NCBI GenBank assembly: GCA_002077065.1
Contig: NAJO01000042.1
Coordinates: 334,493-398,492, forward strand
Length of the DNA: 64,000 nucleotides
From: Cryoendolithus antarcticus
Lineage: Eukaryota > Ascomycota > Dothideomycetes > Cladosporiales > Cladosporiaceae
Reading direction: 5' to 3'
Numbering within the stretch: position 1 is the stretch's first letter; each line of letters begins with the position of its first letter. Below are positions 10,574 to 22,065 of this stretch, piece by piece. Under the pieces are notes generated by a model. That model made no database searches and was not told the DNA's origin. It worked only from the letters and a program-made list of their open reading frames with translations. The position numbers and the translations under genes are program-made.

Positions 10574-12797
10574 ATGCCTCCACGCCTACTCAAGCCCAAG
10601 GACGAGGGCTCGGACGACAATGAAGGCAGTTCAGAACTCAAAACTTCGAAACGTCGAGCCGTGTCGTCTGCTTGCATACCATGCCGGAAACGCAAGTCAA
10701 AGGTGCTGCCTTCGTTTGCTAAGATGTCTCAATTTCCGTACTAACATCAATCTTAGTGTGACGGAGACGTCCCGGCTTGCTCGACATGCGTTGCAGTGTA
10801 CCGCACAGAATGCTACTACGACCAAGATAGCGACCACCGACGAAAAGGAGCACTCAAGCGTGACATCCAGTCACTCCAGCAACAGAATGATGCACTCGAC
10901 GTTATAGTTGCCTCGCTGCGAGCGCTGCCCGAAGATGATGCCATCAGTCTGCTTCACAGCATACGAAGTGACGAAAATGCGGAGAGCATCGCAAATTCCC
11001 TCCAGTCGAATATTCGACTCCCGCACAGCTTCAGCACTCACACGCTGGAGTCCGAGTTCGTGCAGCAGATGACGAATATATCGACCACATCTCCTCTGAC
11101 GTCCGAGCCGTCGACATCGGCCACAACGATGACATCAACGCCTAGCGGTGACTACTCGCACTCGGCAGCGAGCTCTGTGATGCCGAACCACAATAGCTGG
11201 TTTCGAACACCACAGGACTTGGAGATGATCGAACATCTCTTCGATCACTACTTTTGCTGGGTCCATCCATTCTACCAGCTGTTCTCGCGAGATCTCTTCA
11301 TGCACGACTTCCGCAGCGGCAAGACCAACGATTGCAGTTCTCTGCTTGTGCACTCGATCCTCGCCTTCGCATGCCACTATTCAGACCGTGCAGCCGGTAG
11401 GGCTGAGCCTCTGAATCCTGCCACTGCAGGTGATATGTTCTTTACGGAGGCTCGAAGGTTGCTAGAGCTGGAGGAGAAGCCTTCATTGACAACAGTGCAA
11501 GCACTGGGCGTTATGACGGCACGAGAGACCTCACAAGGTCGCGACAGCAACGGCTATCAATATGCTGGAAGATGTGTTAGGACTGCGCTGGAGATGGGGT
11601 TGCATTTGTCCGTCATCGGGAAGAGCATGCGACCTGCCGAGTTTCAGGCGAGGAAGATCACTTTCTGGGCTGTGTTCAATTTGGAGACGTGAGTAATCGC
11701 TGTGAGATCCATAGCAGACTTGCCACTAACTTCGAACAGGATATGTTCAGTGGCACTAGGCCGACTTTCGCAGCTACCTCGAGCAGCGGCTGACATTGAA
11801 AAGCCATCGTCGAAAGACCCACTAGAGAGTCAGATATGGCGACACTACGAAGACACGAACATGATGACAAGCCCAAGTTCGGAACAACCGATGCGCAGCA
11901 TGTCATATGTCCACTGCATGAGCAATCTGTCAGAGCTGGCCAGTGACATGGTCAACACGTTCTACGCCCCACGCGAGCGATTTACCAGCCGACGGCTAGT
12001 CGCTACTTACGCTCAGTACCGTGAGTGGTACCAAGACTTACCTGACACATTTCGGCTCGAGAACACTTCACTACCACATGTACTGGCTTTGCATATGTAC
12101 TACTACGCATGTGTATTGCAGTAAGTCATCTATATTGCTGTACGCTTTACCATGTATACTGATCCCTTCACAGTCTATTTCGACCCTACATCAAGCTTGA
12201 TCTCCACGAAGCCGACTTATATCCACTAGATACGTGCACGTTCTGCGCAAACGAGATCTCGAATCTTATGAGTGCCCTGCGAGCCATGTACGGACTCCGA
12301 CGAGTCGCTTTACCAGTCACTGGCTTCCTCCTCTCGGCAAGCACAGTGCATTTACTAAACCTACCTTCGGATCAAGCATCCGCACACCTTACTCAGGCAA
12401 TGCACGATTTTCGAGCAATGTCGATGAATCACTACTTCGCTGGCCGATGTGTGGGTATCATTCGAGATCTTGCCACCAAATGGCATATACAGCTTCCGGA
12501 AGCAGCGCCATCAGTCTCGCCCTTTCGGCTCGGTGACCAGTCCTTCTTTAGCTCACCGCCACAATCTGCGTTCTACGCGCCGTCGATACCACGGCAGACC
12601 TCTTCGAACTCGCAACAGAACTCAGGTTCGGGACCAAATTCCGGATCCGGGCCAAGATCAACCGACTCAACGAATCCGACTGAGCATTCGCCGTTCAAGC
12701 CGCCGTCTGCACCGCCTGCGCTACCATCAAATCCTCAACCACCGCAGCCGGATATGATCTACTATCCGGACAACTTTAATACGTTTGACCAAAATCA

Positions 12798-12833
<36 letters not shown>

Positions 12834-13089
12834 TTGGGTTCCCTTTCCTCATCAAGGTATGCCCGCGTTCCCCGCGGGCGTGGCGAATACGGATCCATAT
12901 ACCTTCAGCAATAACGACATGCAACACTTCAATACTATGCAGCCGATGAATGCCGCGCAGCATCGCATGCAGCAGCAGCAGCCACAGCAACAGCAGCAGT
13001 TCCAACCCCATCCGCGGCAGAACTCGACGCCTGGACGGCTGGATGAGCAAAACGCGGATGCGGAGTTGGGAGGGTGGAGTTGGCAATGA
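10574..13089 (+). CDS. Zn2Cys6 transcription factor, nit-4-like, with polyglutamine C-terminus
   Basis: Four exons: 10574-10702, 10757-11688, 11740-12120 and 12174-13089, giving 785 residues. The N-terminal binuclear zinc cluster has spacing C-x2-C-x6-C-x6-C-x2-C-x7-C; the first intron falls just before the third cysteine, a common position in this family. A short coiled coil (LKRDIQSLQQQNDAL) follows. The fungal_trans middle homology region includes LFDHYFCWVHPFYQLFSRD and RCVRTALEMGLHLS, and a distal block with FCANEISNLMSALRAMYGL. The order and motifs are closest to the Neurospora nit-4-like group of regulators. The C-terminus is Pro/Gln/Asn-rich, with a pure glutamine run encoded at 12796-12831, a likely activation region. 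Its target genes are unknown. Confidence 0.85.
12796..12831 (+). repeat. CAG microsatellite encoding polyglutamine
   Basis: Twelve consecutive Gln codons, almost all CAG with one CAA, inside the regulator gene. A second, interrupted Gln-rich tract follows at about 12967-13003. Pure CAG runs are length-unstable, so alleles may differ between strains. Confidence 0.85.
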
Positions 13090-13929
13090 CACTTGCAGGA
13101 AACAGGACCGCTGGACGGTCTTGTTAATGACTATGATGACTGGATTCGGTGAGAATGACATCGGAGAGGAAACGAGGTGGTGTAATGTCTATTGATTTGT
13201 CTTGACGGATGCACTGAGCGAGGTTTTGCGAAGCGTGGTGTTTGGGGCGGGTCAGCATGTCCATGGGTAGGGGCTATAAGGCAGCCCACCAACATCCGCT
13301 TGCACCAGGATAGCGTTATAGATATCGCGATTATGTGGACCTCCTAGTTTGTCGTCCTAACATCTTGGCTGCATCTGCGCATGCGGCAATGATTCCTCAT
13401 CCCCCGCCATCACCCGACGTGACGCCATGCCAAAAGTTTTGTCAGCGACTTGCATCGAAGGCACAAAGTACAAGACCACTGCCAATTAGCTTGTTTCTGA
13501 TCCTTCCCTTCCAGCAATCTCTCTAGCGCCTGTACAGCAGCCCGGTCAAGCCCACGAGCTGTCCAGCTGTATCGCCCTTTGAGACCCCGCAAGACCGCTT
13601 CCCCCAGCACCACCAGCGAATACCTTAGCTTTCAGCCCTCGCCGATCTTACACGTCATTATACATAGCCCTAAGCTGCACATGCACAAGACCAGACGCGT
13701 TTCAGATACACCGCGGGGAGACTACCATCTGTCTCTTTGAAACTGATCGAGCATTACCTTTCCCACCGACAAACTGTCTCTCCACGCCACCTCGCGACTC
13801 TTCTCGCAAAGCCTCCTGCGCACTCCCTTGAGATCGCCACCGGCCACAGCCTTCAGGACGGCCATACCCAGCACCCCCACCCTCCGGGTCCAACACCTCA
13901 CCCGCCACCTCTCCTCCACTCCCGCAACC
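13090..13929. other. Spacer and 5' region of glutathione reductase
   Basis: About 840 bases. The 3' UTR of the regulator gene lies at the left. The right part (about 13747-13929) is open in frame with GLR1 but contains no ATG; it encodes a presequence-like peptide described in the findings. No other gene is supported. Confidence 0.6.
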
Positions 13930-15333
13930 ATGGCGCCCATAACAAAAGAAGTAGACTACCTCGTCATCGGCGGTGGCTCCGGCGGCCTCGCCTCCGCCCG
14001 CCGTGCAAGCGGCATGTACGGCGCCTCGGTCCTCGCAGTCGAGAACAAGCGTCTGGGCGGCACATGCGTGAATGTCGGCTGCGTGCCTAAGAAAATCACC
14101 TGGAACGCTGCGTTCATAGCCGACACGATCAAGGACGCGAAGGCATATGGCTTTGATGTGGAGTTCAAGGGCCATGGGAGTTTTGACTGGGAGGGTTTTG
14201 TCAAGAAGCGGGATGCGTATATCACGCGGTTGAATGGGATTTATGAGAAGAATTTGAAGAATGATAAGGTGGAGTATTTGCATGGCACTGCGAGCTTTGT
14301 GGATGCGAAGAAGGTCAAGGTTGTGTTGGATGATGGGAAGGAGGTTGAGGTGATAGCGAAGAATATCCTGGTGGCGGTGGGAGGGCATCCGATTTTGCCT
14401 CCTGTTGAGGGTGCAGAGCTGGGGATTACGAGCGATGGGTTCTTTGAGCTGAAGAAGCAGCCGAAGAAGGTTGCGTTGGTGGGCGCGGGGTATATCGCTG
14501 TCGAGATGGCGGGTATGCTGCATGCTCTGGGATCGGAAACGCATCTGTTTATTCGGCAAGACAAGTTCTTGAGGTCGTTCGATCCCATGATCCAGGACAA
14601 GGTCACGGCGGAGTATGAGAGGCAGGGCATCCACATCCACAAGCAAAGCTCGCAGTCCAAATTGGAAAACATCGGCAACGGGCAGAAGCGACTGCACTAT
14701 AAGGACTCCAACGGCGAAGGCACTCTGGACGTCGACACACTCATGTGGGGCATCGGTCGCGCGCCAGAACTCGAAAAGCTCAACTTCAGCGTCACAGGCG
14801 TAGAGCAGAACGAAAAGGGCCACATCAAAGTCGACGACTACCAAAACACGAACGTGCCACACATCTTCGCCCTCGGCGACGTCTGCGACAAAGGCTTCGA
14901 ACTCACGCCCGTAGCCATCGCCGCCGGTCGCCGCTTATCAGACCGGCTTTTCGGCGGCGTAGAAGACTCCCGCCTCATCTACGATAACATACCCTCCGTA
15001 GTCTTTGCGCACCCAGAAGTCGGCTCCATCGGCCTCACCGAGCCCGCGGCGCGGGAGAAGTACGGCGACGAGAACATCAAGGTGTATAATACGAGTTTCA
15101 CGGCTATGTACTACAGTATGATGGAGGCTGAGGAGAAGGGGCCGACGAGCTATAAGCTTGTCTGTGCGGGTAAGGAGGAGAAGGTTGTGGGGCTGCACAT
15201 CATGGGTCTTGGGTCTGGTGAGATGATGCAAGGGTTTGGGGTGGCGGTCAAGATGGGCGCGACGAAGGCGGATTTCGATCGGTGTGTGGCTATTCATCCG
15301 ACTAGTGCGGAGGAGCTTGTGACGTTGAAGTAG
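13930..15333 (+). CDS. GLR1: Glutathione reductase
   Basis: A single-exon protein of 467 residues from the ATG at 13930. The N-terminal FAD motif is [17 protein letters not shown], the redox-active disulfide is GGTCVNVGC (C46 and C51) followed by VPKK, the NADPH motif is [15 protein letters not shown], and ATP/FAD-binding is [18 protein letters not shown]. The C-terminal interface carries the catalytic [11 protein letters not shown]. Length equals cytosolic family members. The enzyme reduces glutathione disulfide with NADPH. The frame is open for another 60 codons upstream and encodes an Arg/Ser-rich, nearly acid-free stretch resembling a mitochondrial presequence, but without an ATG; yeast makes a mitochondrial form from an upstream AUG. 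Confidence 0.96.
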   Translation: MAPITKEVDYLVIGGGSGGLASARRASGMYGASVLAVENKRLGGTCVNVGCVPKKITWNAAFIADTIKDAKAYGFDVEFKGHGSFDWEGFVKKRDAYITRLNGIYEKNLKNDKVEYLHGTASFVDAKKVKVVLDDGKEVEVIAKNILVAVGGHPILPPVEGAELGITSDGFFELKKQPKKVALVGAGYIAVEMAGMLHALGSETHLFIRQDKFLRSFDPMIQDKVTAEYERQGIHIHKQSSQSKLENIGNGQKRLHYKDSNGEGTLDVDTLMWGIGRAPELEKLNFSVTGVEQNEKGHIKVDDYQNTNVPHIFALGDVCDKGFELTPVAIAAGRRLSDRLFGGVEDSRLIYDNIPSVVFAHPEVGSIGLTEPAAREKYGDENIKVYNTSFTAMYYSMMEAEEKGPTSYKLVCAGKEEKVVGLHIMGLGSGEMMQGFGVAVKMGATKADFDRCVAIHPTSAEELVTLK

Positions 15334-15666
15334 AGTATGGGTGTCGGGTACTATATAGACATAGTGAAAGATAGAGATTCGTTGACGCATTCATCATCAC
15401 CAAACACGCCCAGTGTGGGTACGAATTAGAGCAGTGACGAATGAGGTGGCCGTAACGAAGAGTCTAATCTCTATCATCGTCTCGAAAGAGCAGGGTATAT
15501 AGCTAGCGAATTGCCATTCCAGAAATGCAAATCAAAATCCAGTGCCTCTACTTCTTGTACCATGCCCATCATCATTTCGTGTATCCTGTATGCCTCTCGA
15601 TTATTGTATCACCGCTCGCTAAAACTGCAGGACCAAGCCAAACACGCACTCCAGCTCTCGGCGCGT
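15334..15666. other. Convergent intergenic region
   Basis: 333 bases between the 3' ends of GLR1 (+) and the PRELI-domain gene (-). Presumably UTRs; nothing else is seen. Confidence 0.6.
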
Positions 15667-16287
15667 TTACACCGCTCCCTGCATCCTCCTCTGCTCCGCG
15701 AACGCCTCCCGCGAGATAGCCAACACCCTCTCAAACCCATCCCGCCCCCTCACAGCATTCACCTTGAACCTCTCCACAGTCGCCTCCTCAATGCTGTTTC
15801 TGATCTTCTGCCAACCTCCACACAACGCGATGATCTTCGCCTTTTGCTCGAATATCGTTTTCCCGCTGTTCTCGGCGTGGGGCTTGTAAGATACCGTTTC
15901 TTGGACGGAGATGAGTTCGGACCAGGTGAGGTTCTGGGAGCACATTGTTACGGTGCGGGAGGCGGGGTTTACGTAGGAGATTTCGTAGACCAGGGAGGTG
16001 TCTGTGCTGCCGAGGAAGGTCGTGAGCCATTGGGGGGCGGATTGTTTGCAGGTTATTAGGCGTTCTGTGCGGAGCTGGAAAGGTAGTAAGTATCCTGATT
16101 CGAGGTAAGGGGTCTGGTGCAGAGTGTGGCTTACTATGCCTGTGTCTCTGTCCAGTGACCGGCTTAACGTGTCCACTGCTATAACATGATCGGCCTTGTG
16201 GTTCCAGGGGCAGTATTTCCGCCAGTTGTTTGTTGACACTTCTTCCCATGAGTACTCGAACTCATGCTGTGAGCTGAAGAACTTCAT
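15667..16287 (-). CDS. UPS2: PRELI/MSF1-domain lipid-transfer protein (Ups2-like)
   Basis: Two exons, 16287-16135 and 16074-15667, giving 186 residues. The intron at 16134-16075 is 60 nt with a GTAAGC donor and TTTCCAG acceptor, and is itself free of stops and a multiple of three. The N-terminus MKFFSSQHEFEYSWEEVS and the run NNWRKYCPW...HVIAVDTLSRSLD match the PRELI/Ups fold; RTERLITCKQSAPQWL is the conserved next block. The MK(L/F)F...Y.W..V...NW.KYP pattern is closer to yeast Ups2/Ups3 than Ups1. Ups2 with Mdm35 carries phosphatidylserine across the mitochondrial intermembrane space for phosphatidylethanolamine synthesis. Removing the intron restores the spacing before RTERL. Confidence 0.88.
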   Translation of the reverse strand: MKFFSSQHEFEYSWEEVSTNNWRKYCPWNHKADHVIAVDTLSRSLDRDTGIVSHTLHQTPYLESGYLLPFQLRTERLITCKQSAPQWLTTFLGSTDTSLVYEISYVNPASRTVTMCSQNLTWSELISVQETVSYKPHAENSGKTIFEQKAKIIALCGGWQKIRNSIEEATVERFKVNAVRGRDGFERVLAISREAFAEQRRMQGAV

Positions 16288-16905
16288 CTCGATGTGATGT
16301 GTGATGAACCGCGGGTGCGGTTTTGTGGCGCTGAAGTACCTCTTGTACCTTTGGACGCGCCGAGTGAATGAATATGGTCCTTTTTGTATGTTGTAGGTCG
16401 CTGGACGTCGACTTGTGAGTTTCAGATGATGGGAAGATGGGGGCGAGTGAATTTGGGTGGCCGTGGTCGTCAATGGCGTCGTTGCCGTTCCGTATGAATA
16501 ATCCTAGATGAAGTCGCTCAGGGCGAAGTTGTTACCGCACAAAGGGCCGAAAGCACCCGAGCAGGGAAATGTTCACGAAGTGCCTTTCATCCGTGCGGAA
16601 CGCTCCGCTCGGAACACGGCACGGAAGATCAGATCAACCGGTGCCTTCACAGAGCTGAGCCTGCAGTGGAGATCAGTGCAATTCATATCCCTATAATGGA
16701 CTACAACTTCACAGCAAGCGAACTGCCCATGTTTACGACACTTCAGCGCCTCTTGATGAGCTCCGGCCTGCCATAAAAAGCAATACTCGTAACACGCTCG
16801 CCGGAGGAATTGACCATGTTCTCGACCTCGACACAAGCTGTGGGGTACCTCTATGCAGCGGCTCAGTCTCGTTCCGCACGCCCTGCCAACTCCATGCGGT
16901 CCTTC
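16288..16905. other. Intergenic spacer upstream of the Ups2-like gene
   Basis: About 620 bases, holding the 5' region of the Ups2-like gene and the 3' region of the 2EXR gene. The frame of the Ups2-like gene is open upstream of its ATG, but that stretch shows no family similarity. No gene is supported. Confidence 0.5.
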
Positions 16906-17985
16906 TCAGACTCCTGCACTGGCTTGCGCTAAGCAACCACCACCCATGATCAGCTTCATCACTTCCTTCCCATCCTTAAGTTGTAGCGTCCCGCCATCAA
17001 TGAGTCTTGCCATGATCACCCGCAAAAGTGGCTGCACCAGCGTGCGCAGCCTGGCCACCACAGTGTCTGTAGCACTATCCGGTGTATCGGTATTGGTCAT
17101 CGTGATAGTCCCGTGCCGGAGGTCGACATCAAGAGTGAAGATGGATATGTCGAAATCAACACTGCTGCCCCAGTAATAGATGATATGGATCTGTGCGCTT
17201 CTGATGTAGTCCGACATGCCTGTTACATGTGCCAGGCGGAACGTCTGGCAAGTCGATCTGTCCCAGTCGACACGGTCGGTCAAAGCGGCGGAGCCATTGC
17301 CAGTCTCGCTGCCATGTGCAGCGGTTAGCTTGGCAGAGAATCTGAAGCATTTCCAGAACACAGGCAACGCCTCCGCCCTCACCTGGTGATAGCAATACAA
17401 CAGCGGAGGGAGATCCGCGAAGCTTGTGTCTAGAGGTTGCGTTGTCTCGGAAGGCATGATAGACGGCTGCAAGTCCTGGTCATCTGTGTGCTTAGGCCAT
17501 AGATCTACAGTACGATCTTGGGAGTTGGCAAAGTAGTACTCATATATCAGCTCCCTCAGTTCTGGAGGCAGGTCTAAGAATCTCTCGAACATCGGATCTT
17601 CGTCTGCTTCGGCGAGTAGGCGCTCCAGGGTCGAGCGCCGGGTATGCTGCGTGATTGCTATGCCTTCACTCAGGTGGCGTGCCGCTACAAAGGTACGCAG
17701 CTCGACAGGCGTACATGAGCGATAGTGAGGAAGGTAGCGCTCACTCCGCTCTAGCAGTTTATGCAGCATATGATCGCCAGTAGAAGGCGGAACAGAGTAG
17801 CCGCGCTCCGAAAGTAGCTGTCGAGCACTGTGCGCCCAGTTCTGGCGGTAACTCATTGGGGGAATGACCGTGTTGCTTGGGCCGCGCCATATATAGCTTG
17901 GAAGTGACCAGTAGTGGTCGTAGTACTTCCGAAGGCCTGGGAGAATCTCGTTGTATTGTATGCCATTGGTTTGATCAGACGCCAT
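16906..17985 (-). CDS. 2EXR/F-box-like domain protein, intact family member
   Basis: A single-exon protein of 359 residues and the only uninterrupted member of the family that also includes 829-1858 and 2461-3498. Residues about 20-60 hold KYYDHYWSLPSYIW and ARQLLSERGYSVP; about 70-125 LERSERYLPHY and LRTFVAARHLSEG; about 140-155 the 2EXR/F-box-like core FLDLPPELRELIYEYYF; about 195-215 LLYCYHQVRAEALPVFW. The rest is a diverged beta/alpha region. Proteins with a LPPELR..IY core are abundant in dothideomycetes and may act as protein-interaction or ubiquitin-ligase adaptors, but biochemical data are few. The ATG at 17985 starts the conserved similarity. Confidence 0.8.
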   Translation of the reverse strand: MASDQTNGIQYNEILPGLRKYYDHYWSLPSYIWRGPSNTVIPPMSYRQNWAHSARQLLSERGYSVPPSTGDHMLHKLLERSERYLPHYRSCTPVELRTFVAARHLSEGIAITQHTRRSTLERLLAEADEDPMFERFLDLPPELRELIYEYYFANSQDRTVDLWPKHTDDQDLQPSIMPSETTQPLDTSFADLPPLLYCYHQVRAEALPVFWKCFRFSAKLTAAHGSETGNGSAALTDRVDWDRSTCQTFRLAHVTGMSDYIRSAQIHIIYYWGSSVDFDISIFTLDVDLRHGTITMTNTDTPDSATDTVVARLRTLVQPLLRVIMARLIDGGTLQLKDGKEVMKLIMGGGCLAQASAGV

Positions 17986-19191
17986 GATGCTGGCGTCGTG
18001 GAAGGAGCGGTGATAGACAGGGAGTAAAATCAGGAATGGGTTCTATGCCATTCACCAGTTCACAGACACATGCAAGCGAACCCTACAGCGCTGAGGCTGA
18101 CGCGGCAACAGCTATCACATGCCGACATAGCATTGCAAGATTCTCGAGTCGTGAGATGCGCTGAGCTCACAATTCAGGAAGGTGAACTTCCACGTAGCAC
18201 CGAACATAGATTTCTTCAGTACTTCGCGTTTCCTCCGTCCACTCACACAGCATTTGATGTGAGCGTGTACATTTGGGGGCACTCGGCGGGGGAAGCAGTC
18301 AGTCAAAGTGAACATGCGGAGCGCTGAGCCGTCCATTGAACCATGCATGAGATGATGGAAGCGAGTCTATCGAGCATAGTGAAGCAATGAGACAAGGCGA
18401 ACCCTTTGGTACGTTACAATGTGACACATGAGATATAGGTTGTACTCTTTCCCTTCGACTACTCATGTTTGCGAACCGAACTCTGCAAAATAGGAGACCA
18501 GGATCTTCGCTGTGCAAGGCTTCTGTTCCTGATCACTACCCGGGGGTGGTTATGTTGGCGTTGTCTCTCAGCAGTTAGACGCAGTAACCTCATCGCCAGG
18601 CTGGGCAACTGCAACACGAGTGAGATTGATCTTGGCAGATCTTTTTGGGGTTTGCTCTGGGCTACACTTTTTGAACTCGTGACTGTGTGAAAGTCGAGGT
18701 CGCCGAGTCTTCGAAAGAGCCGGATGAAAGGATTGCGTGAAGGAGATGAAGCATATTGAACTTGCAGCGACGGCGACTCGAGCTTTGATGTTTTCCTGCC
18801 TCGAGGCAGAGTACGCATAAAGTGACACGAGGATAGAGATAGTTCAATCGCTACCTGGTACCATCTTAGTATGCATCATACCTTGAGCGCCGAAGTGTTG
18901 AAGGGGAGCGAGGTCTCGGGAAAGATAATGAGTGACGTTCACCGCCAAGGCCTGGAAATTTGATTTCTCAGCGGAAGGCAGCCGCAGGCTCCAAACGCGA
19001 CTTGTACGCGCTTTACGCGTGCTCCAAACAGTAACCGTGCCTCCTCCCACTTGCACATATATCGCCCGCCTCCCCTCTGCTACCCTCACACAAGACGACA
19101 TCATTGACTATTGCGCCGTTCTTGACATTGGATAACCAGCCATCTCAGAGGCATTGACTTTGCTAAGCAGCCCTCCGCAATCAGAGGCGAG
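17986..19191. other. Intergenic region, RNR1 promoter at its right end
   Basis: About 1.2 kb with no supported gene. The right part contains three ACGCGN hexamers at 18995-19020, described separately. Confidence 0.6.
18995..19020 (+). promoter_or_regulatory. MCB-like cluster upstream of RNR1
   Basis: ACGCGA (18995-19000), ACGCGC (19006-19011) and ACGCGT (19015-19020) lie within 26 bases, about 170-200 bases before the RNR1 start. ACGCGT is the MluI cell-cycle box bound by MBF in yeasts, where RNR1/cdc22 is a classical target. Function here is inferred from position and sequence. Confidence 0.55.
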
Positions 19192-22065
19192 ATGTTCGTC
19201 CACAAGCGCGGTATGCCTTCCACTGCTGGGCCACTATGGCCAGACGGCAGGTTGCCACGGTACTAATACGATCTAGACGGGCGCAAGGAGCGCGTACAGT
19301 TCGACAAGATCACAGCTCGAGTGTCGCGACTATGTTATGGGCTCGACCCAGACCATGTCGACTCGGCGGCGATAACGATGAAGGTCATCGCCGGCGTGTA
19401 TCAGGGCGTGACCACAGTGCAGCTCGATGATCTGGTAAGTGATATCTGTCTGCGATGGCAAATTTAGGATCTGACTCCACGATAGGCCGCAGAGACCGCC
19501 GCGTACATGACGGTCACACATCCGGACTACGCCATTTTGGCAGCCCGCATAGCAGTGTCCAACCTCCACAAGCAGACGAAGAAGCAATTCTCGCTTGTCA
19601 TCCAGGAAATGTACGACTACGTCAACCCGAAGAACAACAAGAAGTCGCCGATGATCTCGGACGAGACCTACGCCACCGTGATGAAGCACGCAGAAGAGCT
19701 GAATTCGGCGATCGTGTACGACCGCGACTTCAACTACCAGTACTTCGGCTTCAAGACGCTGGAGCGCTCATATCTGCTCCGCATTGACGGGAAGGTGGCG
19801 GAGAGGCCACAGCACATGATCATGCGTGTCGCTGTAGGTATACACGGCGAGGACATTGATGCGGCGATCGAGACGTACAACTACATGTCCAACAAGTATT
19901 TCACACATGCTTCGCCGACGCTGTTCAGCGCTGGCACACCTCAAGCACAACTTGCTTCATGCTTCCTGATCGACATGAAGGACGACAGCATTGAGGGCAT
20001 TTACGACACGCTGAAGACTTGTGCGATGATCTCGAAAAACGCCGGTGGCATCGGACTCAACGCACATCGCATTCGGGCGACTGGCTCGTACATTGCGGGT
20101 ACAAATGGCACATCAAACGGTCTCGTACCCATGCTACGGGTGTTCAACAACACTGCTAGGTATGTCGACCAGGGTGGCAACAAGCGACCCGGCGCATTCG
20201 CCATCTACCTCGAGCCGTGGCACGCAGACATCTTGTCCTTCCTTGACCTGCGCAAGAACCACGGCAAGGAGGAGGTCCGCGCTCGTGACTTGTTCTACGC
20301 TCTGTGGATCCCTGATCTCTTCATGAAGCGTGTGCAAGATAACGCTGATTGGACACTGATGTGCCCGAACGAGTGCCCCGGCCTTGCCGATGTGTACGGG
20401 GATGAGTTCGAAGCGCTCTACACACGGTACGAAAGCGAAGGCAAGGGTGAGACTATGCGCGCCCAGAAGATTTGGTATGCCATTCTCGAGGCTCAGACCG
20501 AGACTGGCAACCCGTACATGCTGTACAAAGACGCTGCCAACCGCAAGAGCAACCAGAAGAACTTGGGCACAATTCGCAGCTCCAACTTGTGCACCGAGAT
20601 CATCGAGTACACCGCTCCTGACGAAGTAGCTGTGTGCAACCTTGCATCTCTGGCTCTGCCTACATACGTCGACATTCAGAAGCAGACCTACGACTTCAAG
20701 AAGTTGCACGAGGTCACACAAGTAGTCACTCGCAACTTGAACAAGATCATCGAAGTTAACAAGTACCCAGTGATTGAAGCTCGCAACAGCAACATGCGAC
20801 ACAGGCCAATCGGTCTGGGTGTCAGCGGTCTGGCTGACGCCTTCCTCTCTCTGCGCATGCCATTCGAGTCGAAGGAAGCTCGTCTCCTCAATCAGCAGAT
20901 CTTCGAGACCATCTACCACGCCGCACTGACAGCATCTTGCGATCTCGCTGAGAAGCTTGGCCCTTACGAGACTTACCCTGGCTCCCCCATTTCACAGGGC
21001 GAGCTCCAATACGACATGTGGGGTGTGACACCCACTGACTTGTGGGATTGGGAAGCCCTCAAGGCGCGGATCGCAGTGCATGGCGTCCGCAACTCTCTGC
21101 TCGTCGCGCCTATGCCCACAGCAAGCACATCGCAGATCATGGGGTTCAATGAGTGCTTTGAGCCGTACACCAGCAACATCTACTCTCGTCGTGTCCTGGC
21201 CGGCGAGTTCCAAGTCGTCAACCCCTGGCTGCTCAAGGACCTTGTCGACATGGGCCTCTGGAGCGACAACATGAAGAACCGCATCATCGCAGATGGTGGC
21301 TCTATCCAGCGCATTCCCAATATCCCCGACGAGATCAAGGAGCTGTATAAGACTGTCTGGGAGATCAGCCAGCGCAACATCATCCAGATGTCAGCCGATC
21401 GTGGCGCCTTCATCGATCAGTCCCAATCGCTGAACATCCACATGAAGGAGCCGACGATGGGCAAGATCACGTCCATGCACTTCACCGGCTGGCGTCTAGG
21501 ACTCAAGACTGGCATGTACTACCTCCGCACCATGGCCGCCTCAGCGCCCATCCAGTTCACTGTCGATCAAGAAGCTCTACAAGTGGTCGACACCAACGTT
21601 GCCAAAGCGTCGAAGCGACGTGGTGCCGGTGGCTTCGCCCTTAACAGCTCGGCGAAGCCGGATGCTGCTGCGGCCGAGGAAGTCGCTGCGCCTAAGCCTA
21701 TGTACGACGCGAAGCTGCCCAACGGCGCGAATGCCGCACCTGGCGCTGATGTGCCTACACCGGCGCAGACTCCTCCGCCAGAGCCAGAGCGTAAGGAGCG
21801 CAAGCTCGATCGCACTGCCTCGGCTGTCGTCAACCCACCTTTCCCTGCGGACCAGGAGGAAGGCGACTCGCCACCTATGGTCGCCGTGGATGGCACGACT
21901 GCTGTGCCGAAGCAGGAAGAGCTGCCACAGCCGGCTATGAAGAAGGACGTGCAGGAAGAGGATGCCGCTGATAAGAGTGAGCAGCGTGAGGGTGACATCT
22001 ACGCTGATGCAGTGCTGTCATGCAGTATAGAGAACAAGGACGCTTGCGTCATGTGCTCGGGCTGA
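19192..22065 (+). CDS. RNR1: Ribonucleoside-diphosphate reductase large subunit (class I)
   Basis: Three exons, 19192-19210, 19277-19434 and 19486-22065, with introns at 19211-19276 (branch TACTAATAC) and 19435-19485, giving 918 residues. [18 protein letters not shown] starts the ATP-cone. The barrel contains [12 protein letters not shown] (first active cysteine), [10 protein letters not shown] (radical cysteine NLC), [12 protein letters not shown] and the C-terminal relay pair CVMC near the end. The enzyme reduces ribonucleotides to deoxyribonucleotides with the small subunit, which is not in this window. Compared with yeast Rnr1 (888 residues) it has a longer Ala/Pro/Glu-rich linker (about residues 760-895) before the swinging tail, as in many filamentous fungi. 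Confidence 0.97.

Noticed and set aside
16288..16473. 62-residue N-terminal extension of the Ups2-like protein
   Set aside because: It precedes the conserved MKFF start and shows no family similarity; likely 5' UTR.
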